Position numbers and translations under genes: made by a program. Of a stretch of 64,000 bases of DNA, positions 47,411 through 59,687 are shown piece by piece. Under the pieces are notes generated by a model. It was not told the DNA's origin, did not search any database, and was given only the letters and a program-made list of their open reading frames with translations. The stretch lies in NCBI GenBank assembly GCA_016617855.1, contig JAECUM010004305.1, positions 106,570-170,569 of the forward strand, in the 5' to 3' direction. The stretch comes from Megalonaias nervosa (lineage: Eukaryota; Mollusca; Bivalvia; Unionida; Unionidae). The number at the start of each line of letters is the position of its first letter. Within the stretch, counting starts at the first letter, position 1.

Positions 47411-48202
47411 ATATATAGAAAGTAGCCACCCGTAAGCAGGGTTAATAATAATCGACTGGTGGGAAGTAATTTCCCCATCCCCGGCCCATTCATTGCCAGA
47501 ATGCCATTTGACAAATTTGTTTTTGAAGCTAACGTAGTTGCAGGGTTTTTTTTATATCAAACGTAAATTAATTACAGAATAGGCTGCTATAGGCAAGACA
47601 AAAATACAAAGGGCATATGGGTAGGATTTGCGTTCTCGACAGCATGTGTGATTGTGATTAGTGCCGCCACAGCAAGAGTGTCTTTAACTTTAGTGAACTA
47701 CCCAGATTTGCCAAATGAATGAAGTAAGTGCTTAGAGACAAAACCTTGAACCCCATTACCGATAAGCTATTGATTATAAAAGACCCCTAACCATCCAAAG
47801 AACAACAAACCCCAAAACAAATCAGCAAGAACTAACAAAAACCCCAACAAAACAGATATTATCACAAAGGTTTTAATGTTCCTCTTTTTGAATATTAGTG
47901 ATCGCCCGTCCAAAATTGTTAATTTTCTTCTCTGATCCTTCTATATCACGAGGTCTGCTCAACATTTACATCTGGACCGACAAGATCATCGGTATCATAC
48001 GTGGTTTGTTAGATTTAAACATATGACGGAACGCGAGTGAAGTTAATTCCGAATGCGAGAAAAGTTAATCAAGAAGGCGAGCGAAGTTAATACCGAAGGC
48101 GAAGTGTACGGGTTCTTACTCCCTTTTGCTCCGAAAAAAGTGTGTATTATCCCGTTATATTACATGACCAATTACCACATACATAACTTATATACAAATT
48201 GC

Positions 48203-48530
48203 GACCTTTCCGGTGGCCTAATGGTTAGAGCGTTCGTCTCGGATGCGTGAGGTCGCCGGTTCGAACCCCGACCGAGTAATATCACATACTTATAAAAATG
48301 GTACTAACAGCTGCCTCGCTAGGCGCTCAGCATTAAGAAGTTAGTGTTAGGACTGGTCGGCATGGTATCAGGATAATGTGACTGGGTAGGACATCATGTT
48401 ACATATCTGCGGCATGATGCCCCAGTGGTAGACATCACTATAAACTGCCATACTGCAGACATCGTAGCGATATGACTGAAATTTTTATTAAGCTACGTTG
48501 AAAATCCAAATCACACACGCACACACACAC
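48203..48530 (+). repeat. tRNA-derived SINE, family 1, copy 5
   Basis: Full-length copy: GGTGGCCTAATGGTTAGAG A box, GCCGGTTCGAACCCC B box and a (CA)n tail. The 11 bp target duplication ATACAAATTGC is perfect (48192-48202 and 48531-48541). Confidence 0.95.
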
Positions 48531-48745
48531 ATACAAATTGCTAAAATAATATAGTTTTTGTACCAGAAAAACGGTAATTTTTTTACAGAACACGAACGGC
48601 ACGCCGTTCTTCTTATATAGACCCACAGTCGATATGAATTAGAAAGTGACACGAGCGGAAAACATAACCAGAGTCACTGAGGTGAGAATAATTTATAACA
48701 GTGATCAATTTTTGGAAAGGTGTTGTTGTAGCCATAATGACGTAG

Positions 48746-48748
<3 letters not shown>

Positions 48749-48811
<63 letters not shown>
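48749..48811 (+). repeat. (CA)n microsatellite
   Basis: About 31 units with one G interruption. It leads directly into a degenerate tandem array. Confidence 0.95.
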
Positions 48812-48814
<3 letters not shown>

Positions 48815-49235
48815 TCTTTAAAAACTCTCATCTAGGGGGTATGATTACTAGTTATGAAATTCGAAAAGAAAGATGGCTCACCAACACGTATTTTAAAAAA
48901 GTGCTCGTCTAGGGACATGAAAACTAGTTTTAAAATTTAAAAAGAATGCTGGCTCAACACTCGTTTAGGAGCATAATTACTACTTTTAAAATTTAAAAAG
49001 CAAGTTGGTTCACCAACACGTGTTTTAAAAAGCACTCGTATAGGGGTAAGACTCTTACTTTTAAAATGAAAAAAAAGCTGACTCACCAACACGTGTTTTA
49101 AAAACAAAAACAACACATGTCCATGAATATGATCATTATTCGATGAAAACCAGGCAGTGGCTTTTTACAAACACTCGTCTAGGGGATGATTACTACTTTT
49201 ATTTTTTTTTTTCAAAACAAAGCTGACTCACCACG
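48812..49235 (+). repeat. Degenerate tandem repeat, unit about 80-90 bp
   Basis: Four to five units share ACTCGTCTAGGGG, TTACTACTTTTAAAATTTAAAAAG and GGCTCACCAACACGTGTTTTAAAA. Indels are frequent and the last unit is interrupted by a T-rich stretch. Confidence 0.8.
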
Positions 49236-49445
49236 GCAAGACTTGACCTTCACCAGTTTAAAAAATTAAAAAAGTTATATTTAAATTCATTCAGGCTTTT
49301 AACTGAAGGTAGCAGAATTGATAATTTATGCAAAATAGAGTTTCAAAATACAAACTCAATACTTCTAATTTTGGTCTCTGAGTGTTACTGGAAAATGCTT
49401 ACAATAATAACCTGATAATGACCATTAATCCAACGTGTTACATCG

Positions 49446-49905
49446 AGGGGAGAATATGAGATTTTGTTTTATGGCGAGTGAAGAATATGCCATTTTGTCT
49501 TATGGCGAGGGAAGAAAATGCCATTTTGTATTATAGCGAGGGGAGAATATGCCATTTTGTATTATAGCTAGGGGAAAATAAGCCATTTTGTATTATAACG
49601 AGGGGAGAATATGCCATTTTGTATTATAGCTAGGGGAGAATATGCCATTTTGTATTATAGCTAGGGGAGAATATGCCATTTTGTATTATAGCGAGGGGAG
49701 AGTATGCCATTTTGTATTATAGCGAGGGGAGAATATGCCATTTTGTATTATAGCAAGGGGAGAATATGCCTTTTTGTATTATAGCGAGGGGAGAATATGC
49801 CTTTTTGTATTATAGCGAGGGGAGAATATGCCATTTTGTATTATAGCGAGGGGAGAGTATGCCATTTTGTATTATAGCGAGGGGAGAATATGCCTTTTTG
49901 TATTA
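49446..49905 (+). repeat. 31 bp minisatellite, about 15 units
   Basis: The unit starts GCGAGGGGAGAATATGCC and continues ATTTTGTATTATA. Copies are nearly identical, with common variants GCTAGGGG, GAGAGTATG and CCTTTTTG, so the array is young or homogenised. Confidence 0.95.
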
Positions 49906-51627
49906 TTTTTCTATTAATGTTTACATTCTACATCTTTTACAATTTTTTTAGTGTTCCTTCCAATCTAGTAGTTCCGTTTTGATTGCTAATGGAGTTACAA
50001 AAGCGGAAGATAGTCTTTTATCCGGAAAATTTTAAAAAGTTTAGAATAGGAGTGATACGTTTGCTGAATAAATTTGTTGTTGATCTTAAATCTAATGGGG
50101 TTTTCAACCACTAAGATGGGCGATCGAGTCAAGTAGTTTTCTCATCGTTTATTAAATTGGCTTTAAGTTTGCTTTTTTTATCCATTGCAAAGTTTTCCAA
50201 GTTGCTTTCCATCTTAATTTTATCTGAAGTTCCAGCTAGGTCTTGTGTAATATTAAATTTGTATGAAAATATGTTTTGTCTCTCAAGTTTATTTCACAGT
50301 AGTGCTTGAAATTTTAAAAAAATGTTGGTGACCCAACTTTTTAGGGGAATTGGGGTGGAGGTGTTTAAAGAAGTGATCATACCCACGGATTACTGCTTTA
50401 TAAAACTGGTGGATGGACACATTTTGGTCAGCCCGTTTTTTTTTTTTGTTTTTTTTTTTTTTTTTTTTTTTTTTGGTTTTTTGTTAATGCCGGTAGTAGG
50501 TTTCATATTCGTAGATCCGTAGACAAACATCGTTTGAAATATATTTGAAAATGAGAGGTGTGGGGTGCCCATTAGGAGCCGTATTTGGTATCTGCTTTTT
50601 CAATTTTTAATAGTACCGTAAAACAACCACAAAAACGTTTTTCTTCTATGCAGTCGGTGACTCAGTCTCCTGTTGGCTAAGCAGGCATTTAGGCGTCGAT
50701 AACCGGGTATTACGAGCACCAAAAGACCTAGGTTAGGGTGTCAGTGTAATACATATGAGATGTACTATGTAAATCAATAACAGCAAAGCCAAGGTTTATC
50801 AAAATCTCATTTCATATTACGGTGTTAAATTTCACACTAACGAAGTCCGTAGTTCATGCCAGTACGTCTGACATTAATGTATCATAGTGAAGAAAATAAT
50901 ATCTTCTTTAAAGTTTTTTATGCTTTCCTACTTGTACTTGAAAGGTTATATGTAAACTACATAAATATACTGTCACAGTCACGAATTACATCTTAATAAC
51001 CGACCATTTCATCCTAAAAATGGATGTGTCAGGGCTTCTTTCCAACTATTATTTGTTTTACACTTTAATCTCAAGATATTCTTTTTCTGGATTAAAATGA
51101 CAGGTATAATTAGCTATCATTGTCTTCAAATAAAGCAAAGTATATTTCTCAAGTTATTTTGGAGCTGGGCATTTTCATAAGATTAAAGCCCCCATCCCTC
51201 TAAACCCAACAAATTAAATGATCAGTTCCTAAGTTGATGGTATATTTTGTCGTGCACGAGTGCGAATTCTTAGAGTACAAGACACAATAATACACATTTT
51301 CTTCCAGATGGTCTTAACTACATGCGTGCTTCTCGCCTGGTGATCAGATAACCTGCTTGGAAGATTAATCATTCTTCTACGCAGCGAATGCACAGATTCT
51401 TACTATAAAGTAAACAAAGATTTTACAAGTTATATTAATAATTACTTTAATATTTTGAATGTATCGTGCGTATCGCAATATGGGTGGCAATATGATATAT
51501 TAAGTCGACATAAAAATAGAGATGTTTTCGATACATATAAATGTATTTATACAACTCAACTGTCAATTAATTTTAAAGTTGGACAAAATATCGGCACTGA
51601 TCTTCGATGCAATATCTTGACCAATGA
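49906..51627. other. Intronic DNA, no gene seen
   Basis: A T-rich tract lies at about 50437-50474. The frame at 50322-50522 and its antisense are produced by that tract. Nothing else is recognised. Confidence 0.4.
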
Positions 51628-51778
51628 GGTCCCTCCGTCATAAAACTCAGCATATCGAGTAATAAATCTTACTCCAGGCAGGCAAAGTCTTACTTGAAAT
51701 ATACATATACAGCTTGATTGGTCAAAACAGTTTTGAGCATGATTTTGGAGTCAAGTAACGTTTTATGATGGAGGGACC
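51628..51778. repeat. Short element with 19 bp terminal inverted repeats
   Basis: GGTCCCTCCGTCATAAAAC at 51628-51646 matches the complement of 51760-51778 with one mismatch. The 113 bp between has no coding potential. No clear target duplication, so a MITE is possible but unproven. Confidence 0.6.
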
Positions 51779-52140
51779 GGACCTTTATCGGATCGTGTTT
51801 ACATAACTGTAAATTATTTACAAAAGGCCCACAGACGGATCGGTCATGGATATAAATGAATTTCCATCCAGGTAACTCTTGACGAATGGTAGGAGATGAT
51901 TATTAGTCAACTGTATCTTTCTTCCATCTATCAAATACCCAAACTCGACACGTACAAACAAACAGTAAGCTCTATCTGAAGTAAGTATTACCTCATCGTC
52001 CTTTCAACAGACAAAGTAAACAGTATAATTTTAAGAAGTGGCAATTTAACAAGATCCTTTACCAACGAAAACACTAACAAAATTAGATAAAACTGACAAG
52101 CTATGTAATTAAAGCCATGATGAGTATCTGCACTGAAAAA

Positions 52141-52216
52141 GATGTATGTATGTATGTGCGTACGTACGTACGTGTGTGTATGTATGTATGTATGTATGTA
52201 TGTATGCATGCATGTA
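52141..52216 (+). repeat. Imperfect (ATGT)n microsatellite
   Basis: Tetranucleotide tract with GCGTACGT and ATGC interruptions. Apart from this, 51779-52904 shows no gene. Confidence 0.9.
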
Positions 52217-52904
52217 TTAGCAACTCAGTACAATATTGGCTATATATTGCCAATTAAAAGTAAAGTTCTAAAACTGTGAAAATTAAGTATTCTAGTGTCA
52301 CTCTCATGTGTAAAAAGATAGGCAGAGGTCAAAGAGATACGTATGTTAGATAAATGAACCATACTCGTTTTGAGAGTACAATCCTGTCCTACTGGTATAT
52401 TCTGCTCGTGCCTCAATTCATTTTCAGGCTGGTATATGCCGGTCTGAGTTAAAGATGACAATGATAATAACGTCATATGTGCACTTTCTAAAGTTTGTGT
52501 CAATGCCCTAAGAATCGCCCTAGAAAAATTAGCGATGGATTGAAACACAACCCATATCTACATGAACGAAAGGTTCTTTAAACTGTATTTGCCAAACACA
52601 GTTATAAAAGAAAATTAATACAATTTGTTAATTTTCATGGGCAAATTCCAACAAAAAAGTGCTTGCAACTGCTGTTTCTGCTTTGTCACTGTTACATCGA
52701 ATTTTATTCTTCCTAGTGTTAGACCTGTATATGCAGAAAAAGTTCAGTTACCAAAGGCCACGAACGATGCCGTCTTCTTGTACACCATTGGACGTAAACA
52801 CACAAAACTTGGAAATATACTTCCCTACACTGCATCTTGAAATTCGTACTATTGATAATTATTATGAGGCGAATAATACTTATTTTTCTTAGACCACCTC
52901 AACG

Positions 52905-53290
52905 TTTAGATTTGCAAGTAGATTCACCACGTCTTCATAGAATCTGTTACTGTTGACCAAAGACAGGTGAATATGCTACCAATTATAAGTAGATTCATCA
53001 CGTCCTTCTAACATCTTTAGCTTTTGAGCAAAGACAAATGACTATGCTACCGATTTACAGGTAGATTCGTTACGTCTTCTTAGAAACCATGGTTTTTGAC
53101 TAAAGACAAATGACTATGCTAACGATGAACAAGTAGATTCATTAGGTCCTATGAGAATCTTCGGCTTTTGACCAAAGACAGATGACTATGCTACTGATGA
53201 GGAAGTAGATACATCGTATTCTCTTAGAATCCATGGCTTTCGACCAAAGAAAGACGACTATTCTGCATGAGATGATGAGAAAGATACATC
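52905..53290 (+). repeat. Diverged tandem repeat, unit about 72 bp, five units
   Basis: Each unit carries AGTAGATTCATCACGTC, a CTTAGAATC-like segment, TTTTGACCAAAGACA and ATGACTATGCTAC. Units differ at many positions, so the array is older than the 31 bp minisatellite. Confidence 0.85.
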
Positions 53291-55169
53291 GCATTTTTTG
53301 TCTGTCTTAAACATATTGTTGGTTAAAGTTTTACAACAATAACAACAACAAAATACAGATTTAACATCATTTTTCACATGAATAAATTACAACATTTAAA
53401 ACGTTTGTGTAATAGCAATTTTGTTAATTAACGTGTTTCATAAATTGAGTTTGACTGTGCACTAAAGATTTTCAGTGAATACGGGACCAAACTGATATCA
53501 AAGTCAAACAATTTTGAGATAGAATTAAATGGTCCTAATTAATGTCTAGAATTTAATTTTGTCGGGCTTACATCACAATAAGGTGACAAGACAATTATTG
53601 TAGAACAGTCTATTGATCTTCACGTACTCCATCTGCAAAACAATTTAATGTTTGTTCAAGATATAGTAAACAGAAGGTAAGGCAATAGACTCCGAACGCA
53701 TGGTAGAGAATCTTATCGGAGAAGAACAGCAATTAAAGAAACCACGGTATCGTCATGTAAACGTGACAAAGTTCATCACGTTGAGGAAATGTATAGTAAC
53801 ACAAAGCTCTGATAGATCGTTCTGAAATTTTAATTTTACTCACAAAAAGAGTTTAGGAAGAAATACGAAAGTCCTGTAAAGGGGGTGTTCGATCTGCACC
53901 ACACCAAACTATCAACGTGAGACTATGAGATACAGTGGAAAAAAGAAATTAAAACATAACATCAAAGAACTCGGTAGTTCAGCAAAAACACCATGAAGCA
54001 TCCCATAAACAAGTCAGACACTAGCAAGCTTTCTCACATACGCACGTTGGCTGAGCCGAGACTCGAACTCAAGGGGACAGTGATGAAACATTAGGGATCT
54101 GTAAATGCCAGCGCCATAGGCCACTCCGTAACCGCCCCGTCTCAAACAAACAAACAAAAAACAACCAACACAAAAAGACCAAAGTTGAAAATAAATGAAA
54201 GAAATTATTTATACTGTAACACGAAAGGGGTCTTTGTAACAGTGCAAAATATTTTAGATGTCTTGTAGATGTTTGCGTAGCACACTTGCCGCTCTCAGTG
54301 TGACGCATAACCAATTAAACTGACGGATGGGTTTAGGTACCCTGTCAAGTCGATAGACTGCGATGGTTTTAATGTTCCTGGTTTGGGGCGTGATTGATTT
54401 TTAATTAGGGTCCGTTTGATAACGGTCAGACAGATGGACGGGGCAAGGTGAATTTAGGGTCTAAGCATTGAAAATTGCCAAAGTTGAAATGATGCAGAGA
54501 CAACTAAGTACTCGTTTAATTAAGTGTCATAAAATGAAACTTTGCAGAAATCGGTTTATTAATACCGCGCGGAATAGAGTTACTCTAACCTCGATGGCCG
54601 TGCATTAATAACGTCGGTTAGATAAATGCAATCCTGATTGACCATGTTAAATAAGAGATGTGTTTCCCAGACGAAATTCAGTATTTTAAGTATTATCCAT
54701 CTTACGATTATCCTAGGTGGTCCAAGTGTTTTTTTGCAGAAGGTCGAAGTTTTGATTCCGAGGATAAACAGCGAGGATCTTTTCTCGTTAAAAAAAAATT
54801 GTCCAATGGACGGGTGTCCGGATGTTTTGAAGGACACAGAACCAAAGGGCACAGAGACGAATGTGCTAAGATAGAATCGAGCAAGTCTCGAAAGCAAATG
54901 GTATTTGTCTCGGCGTCATGCAATTTTGCGAATTGAAATTCCAGGTTTTCCCGACTTCATCAATATTTTCAAAATTAAAGGGCTTTTCCCAGTTAGCAAC
55001 AAACCTATTCCTTTTCCCGATTTCCTGGTAGCGTGGGAATAATCAGAGTAGTCAGTATAAAATACGCGCGCGCGTGTGTGTATCCATATGCGTGCGCGTA
55101 TGGATTATTACGCTCTGCCGGTATTTAGGGATTCTAGTACAACAATAACGGTATCTGCTTTTCACAGAG

Positions 55170-55213
<44 letters not shown>

Positions 55214-56035
55214 GGTGTTTATGGTTTTAATATCTACAGCTACATTGTGGTTCAGTAACAATGATAAAGACTTTCTAAAAGAAAGTGATCTACTCGGACA
55301 ATCTACACCATAGCTTTTACTAAAGTATTCTGTACTTTATAGATTCAACAGATATTGCCATGAAAAATAACATAGATAACAATATTCTCTCGACAAAGGA
55401 AAATTGTTAGAACATTCACGTCATTATTAAATTAAACGAACCGATGCTCCTTACTATCGGCCATGAGACATTCTGTTGTATTGATTTGTTCTCACAAATC
55501 AGTTTCACCGTTAACCACAGATTTTTCTGGGTTTGGGTGTTATTTGTGGATTCCTCCCAGTCCTTCCAAGCATATATGACTGGTTTGAGCTTTTAGAGGA
55601 ATCCTCTCGTAACTTTCAGGGTACCTGAAAATGTGAAGTTAAGTAAGTTTCGAGGTTTATCTGAATGTCCCAAATTTACCAAGTTTTCATGGTTTATGGG
55701 ATTGCGGTTCTGTATTCACCTCCCTTCCGGTATTATACATGTTGGTCGGCTTTCCTTCCCCTTCTTCCTCTATTGCTTTATCAGAAATTTGCGCCCTTTG
55801 CCAGAGGTAGACATTTGTTTGTATCTAGTTAATTTTTGCAACATGACTTTTATGTGTTTCTGTATCTAAATTTTAAATTTGTGGCATCAGATTTGCAATA
55901 GTTGTTATAAGTTTACAATTAGCTATATATTTTAATGAGTGCATACTCTCTCTCCCTCTCTCATTCGATGGGCTCTCTGTCCACAAGGGATCCCCCATCA
56001 GGTAAGATTTATTGGGTGAGGGTGGGGTAGGGGTT

Positions 56036-56107
<72 letters not shown>

Positions 56108-56989
56108 CATTTGTTATTTTTCCATATACTCGTCTATCATTTCAGTCTGTTCCCTCATCCGAGCTCACAAATGCCATTTTATAACCTTGAGTTGTGAGCT
56201 GAACCTCACTCTTCTTAAGCAGACTGTAAAGGTTCTAAAAAGGGATGCATACCAATTCACAATTTTCCATATATTTTCCCAAATTATTTTAGAAACTGTC
56301 ACAACATCCTCAATATTAGTTTAGCACGTGGTAGAAAAGTCATCTTGGGGATGCACACTTGGTGAGAGCCATTGGGCACCATTGTTTCCAATGGCTTGCT
56401 TTGGCGGCATTGTGCTGGGTTTGGGCACGTAGATGGCTTGGTTTATTTATTGATTATATCATAGCGAGTCAGATTCGTTGAAGTTATTTCATCCAGTCCG
56501 ATTGCTGAATTCTAGACTTACTTTCAATCCTAACTTTTGTTCGTATAAACCAGACTTGGTCAGAGCATAGCAAAAACATAGCCCATGATAAGGGTTTGAT
56601 TAACTTTGATAATATAAGGGAAAGAGGTCTGGTCACCTATTCACAAAACTGCTAAACTTAAATGCGTAATTAAACTGAATTATGTAGCTCAGTAAAGAAC
56701 AATCTGATACCGACATGTATATCGTGGATATTGTTAAAGGTTGGTAAGGGAAGACACTTGAGAAAGCATGATATCTAAGGCAGAACCAATAGTTTAGTTT
56801 GAGTGCCCACACAGGCTGAAAAGGTACGTGATTGTTTCGAAGGAACGATGTAATCAGAAAGGCAACAACTACCAATAGAAGAACAACAGGACAGATAGCA
56901 TGGACTGAATAATTATGTTTTCTAGACTACAGTAACGGCGGACCAGAATGTTTATCAGGCGACATCATAGTTTGGTAAAATGCTAACTG

Positions 56990-56992
<3 letters not shown>
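53291..56992. other. Intronic DNA with microsatellites and a SINE fragment, no gene supported
   Basis: (CA)n at about 55170-55213 with CGCGCGCG nearby at 55065, and (AT)n at about 56038-56105. Overlapping frames on both strands at 54580-54936 and the plus frame at 55633-55869 have no domain or convincing splice sites and are not called. Confidence 0.4.
54028..54140 (-). repeat. SINE family 2, truncated copy
   Basis: It matches the head of the 43471-43741 SINE through AAGCTTTCTCACATACGCAC, GAGCCGAGACTCGAACTCA (B box complement) and a degraded GGCCACTCC A-box region. The body and tail are missing. Confidence 0.65.
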
Positions 56993-57043
<51 letters not shown>

Positions 57044-57335
57044 CTTGGATTTTTAATCTAGCTTTAACAATTTTTCAGTTATATCGCTACGATGTCTGCA
57101 GTGTGACACTGGGGTATCATGGCACAGACATGTAGCATCATGTTCCACCTAGTTACATTATCCTGACACCATGCCGACCAGTCCTAACACTAACATCTTA
57201 ATGCTGAGCAGCTAGCGAGGCAGCTGTTAGTACCATTTATATAAGTCTTTGCCATGATTCGGCCGGGATTAGAACACGCGACCTCCTGCATCCGATGAGG
57301 ACGCTCTAACCACTAGGCCACCGGAGCAGTAGAGT
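56993..57335 (-). repeat. tRNA-derived SINE, family 1, copy 6
   Basis: A minus-orientation copy with a long (GT)n tail (56993-57042), an internal deletion near 57105 and head at the right. Target duplication TAACTGTTG (56984-56992 and 57336-57344). Confidence 0.92.
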
Positions 57336-58904
57336 TAACTGTTGAATATACCTGGCTATAGTATATTACCGTGTTTTCCAAAATAGAAAGCATACATATA
57401 GCAACTGCCCACCAATAACCATGCAAACAGATCAACGTGGGCGAAGACACATAAAGAATCCTGCTTCCATACATAGAAAACGCTTACAAGATTAGCAGAA
57501 ATAAACTTACAGACGATTTACAAGTCCAAAACTCGAATTGTCTAGGTTTGATCTAAACAAGTGAGTCGAGAAATATTGATGAAAATTGTGAACAGTTTGT
57601 TACAAGTGTGACTAAAGTCTGTTTCGGGAGTACTTTCACTTGACAATGGATGCCCCACCATCACCTAGTAGTTGCAAAGAATACTTTGTGTAAGAACAAA
57701 TATACCTCACCATAGAATTACTACACTCATACAATCTTTTATGTCGTTACGCACAGTCATACATATCTTCCCCCATGGTGCGGGCCGGAAAGAGATTTTG
57801 AAAATGTACCCGTAGGATGTAACTGTGACCGGATAAAACCAGAACGTATGTCACAGGGTGCACATGCCTGACCTAACATATCTTACTAATGATAATGTTC
57901 AGTCCATATGTGAATGAGTGGGGAAAAAACCCGTTGTACTGACTATAGCCAAGAAAGAATTTGATGGGTAATCAATGTAAGATGAGAATTTCGCCAAATT
58001 TAGATGCAACTACTTGCATAAGTATATTAAAGTACATAAATGCAAATAATCCAAATAAAAACTTCCCTCAAAGATATTGCCCATTGTTGTTAGTAACTCT
58101 GGATCATCCAATACTGTTAATACTGTATCTGGTATTTTGGTACAAAAAAGGGTATACAAGAAGCTGCGATCGCCAGTTTTACATGAGTTCGCACAGATTT
58201 TGTCACATTAACGTATCCTTAATATTCTTTTGTAAAAAAAGACTGACAAAATTAAATATGAATGAGTGTATATAGTTTGTATCAATATTTTATATCGAAA
58301 GATGACAATTCTCCTATTAAACTAGAATGACGTACTCCAAATAAACTGATAACATGTAAATATGCCGTGACGACAAAGTTATAAACATAAACATGTAATT
58401 TGTTAAACATTATGTCATTATTACGAGATAGATAAAATTTTACTTTATAAACAATTCTATCAAAGAAACCACTCCAGCGTCGTTCGTTCTTACTCACACA
58501 ACAGGTTACGTTCTTGTTAAACGATAAATGCATCGCATATAGTAAATGTTGGGATGAGAAAAGTTTGATGCCATGACCGGTTTATTCTCCACACTATTAC
58601 ACACGTCAGCGATAACGTCATCAAAAAACGACCGATTCTGATATTACCCTGTGTATCAAAAACCGGTTCACGCTTGTTAACTATGGCAAATAAAGTTAAT
58701 AATCAAGGATTCATAATACAATCTCAATTTTCCTTCACATAATAGAAATAATATACGCCTAGACACTTTTAGAAACCTGTGTGACATGTTTATCTTTTAT
58801 ATGAGCAAACTGGGAATTTTTAGACCACCTTGACAACGTAACGCAAAATTGGATTTGATGTTTAAAATATGTTTTTATTCATAAATTAGAACGGTCTCCA
58901 TTCA

Positions 58905-58940
<36 letters not shown>

Positions 58941-59454
58941 TTCTATTTCATACAATTTACATTGTTTAAATGCAGATCGCATATATTTCTTGGTCTACAA
59001 GAGTTCACAAATTGGCTATATTCAGATAGGTACGTTTGTCTCTGGCTTCTCAGTTATGCAATGACTTATGCCATGCATGCGATTGAATTGGTCAGCGGTC
59101 TATTAGAATCTCAGTAATATAATACTTAACTGAAAAAGGCCACTCTTGAGGGTTGAGTTACTTCTAAATGTGTAATCGAACAAATGTCGACCCTTAAAAT
59201 TTTTTTATTAACCTACAAAGTCGCCATGACGTAATAATTCAACTTAGGATCTTTGTTGTGTGTTATGCTATCAAGTCCAACACTTCTACATCACAATGCT
59301 ATTAAGTCGGGTTAGGGATTAATATCAAGTCTTTGTTTTGAACGAAATTAGAAAACCAGAACCAAAAAAAACCAAACAAACTTTTATTTAATTTCTTTAA
59401 TCACTGGCTTTGCGCCTATTTTGAGAAAGCTTCCCATCGGTCAGTTGTACTTAC
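57336..59454. other. Intronic DNA with an (ATT)n microsatellite at about 58903-58941
   Basis: No gene recognised. Frames at 57961-58275 (+) and 58282-58533 (-) show no domain. Confidence 0.4.
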
Positions 59455-59499
59455 TGGGATTTTCCTCCACCAAATATGCTGGCCGCCGTGTATCATGTG
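59455..59499 (-). CDS. Alpha carbonic anhydrase, exon 1 of those visible (45 bp)
   Basis: On the minus strand an acceptor with a T8 pyrimidine run (CCGTTTTTTTTACAG) precedes 45 bases. In phase 1 they read HDTRRPAYLVEENP plus a final A, followed by donor GTAAGTAC. The final A joins TT of the exon at 33565-33594 to give Ile. The peptide would lie between a signal peptide and the carbonic anhydrase HWGY start, a variable linker in secreted isoforms, so homology alone cannot prove it. The support is two consensus splice sites, the open phase and its match to exon 2. Preceding exons, including any signal peptide, were not found up to 64000. Confidence 0.6.
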
Positions 59500-59616
59500 C
59501 TGTAAAAAAAACGGAGTTACCTCCACCCTCACCCCGAAAACTGCGTATAATGGAATGTATATCTAACTGACTGGTAACAAAACCAATTCACATAACTGAC
59601 CTGTATAGAGAACAGA

Positions 59617-59687
59617 AATTTTTAAAGTCGTGTGATATCGCTGTCATTATTATAATGATAACAATATCACACGACTTTAAAAAATTT
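59617..59687. repeat. AT-rich hairpin, about 34 bp arms
   Basis: AATTTTTAAAGTCGTGTGAT at the left pairs with ATCACACGACTTTAAAAAAT at the right around the centre CATTATTATAATG at 59645-59657. There are about three mismatches. It lies about 120 bases upstream of carbonic anhydrase exon 1 in transcript direction. Confidence 0.9.

Noticed and set aside
54580..54936. Overlapping frames of about 70 to 105 codons on both strands
   Set aside because: No family resemblance, and both strands are equally open, which argues for chance.
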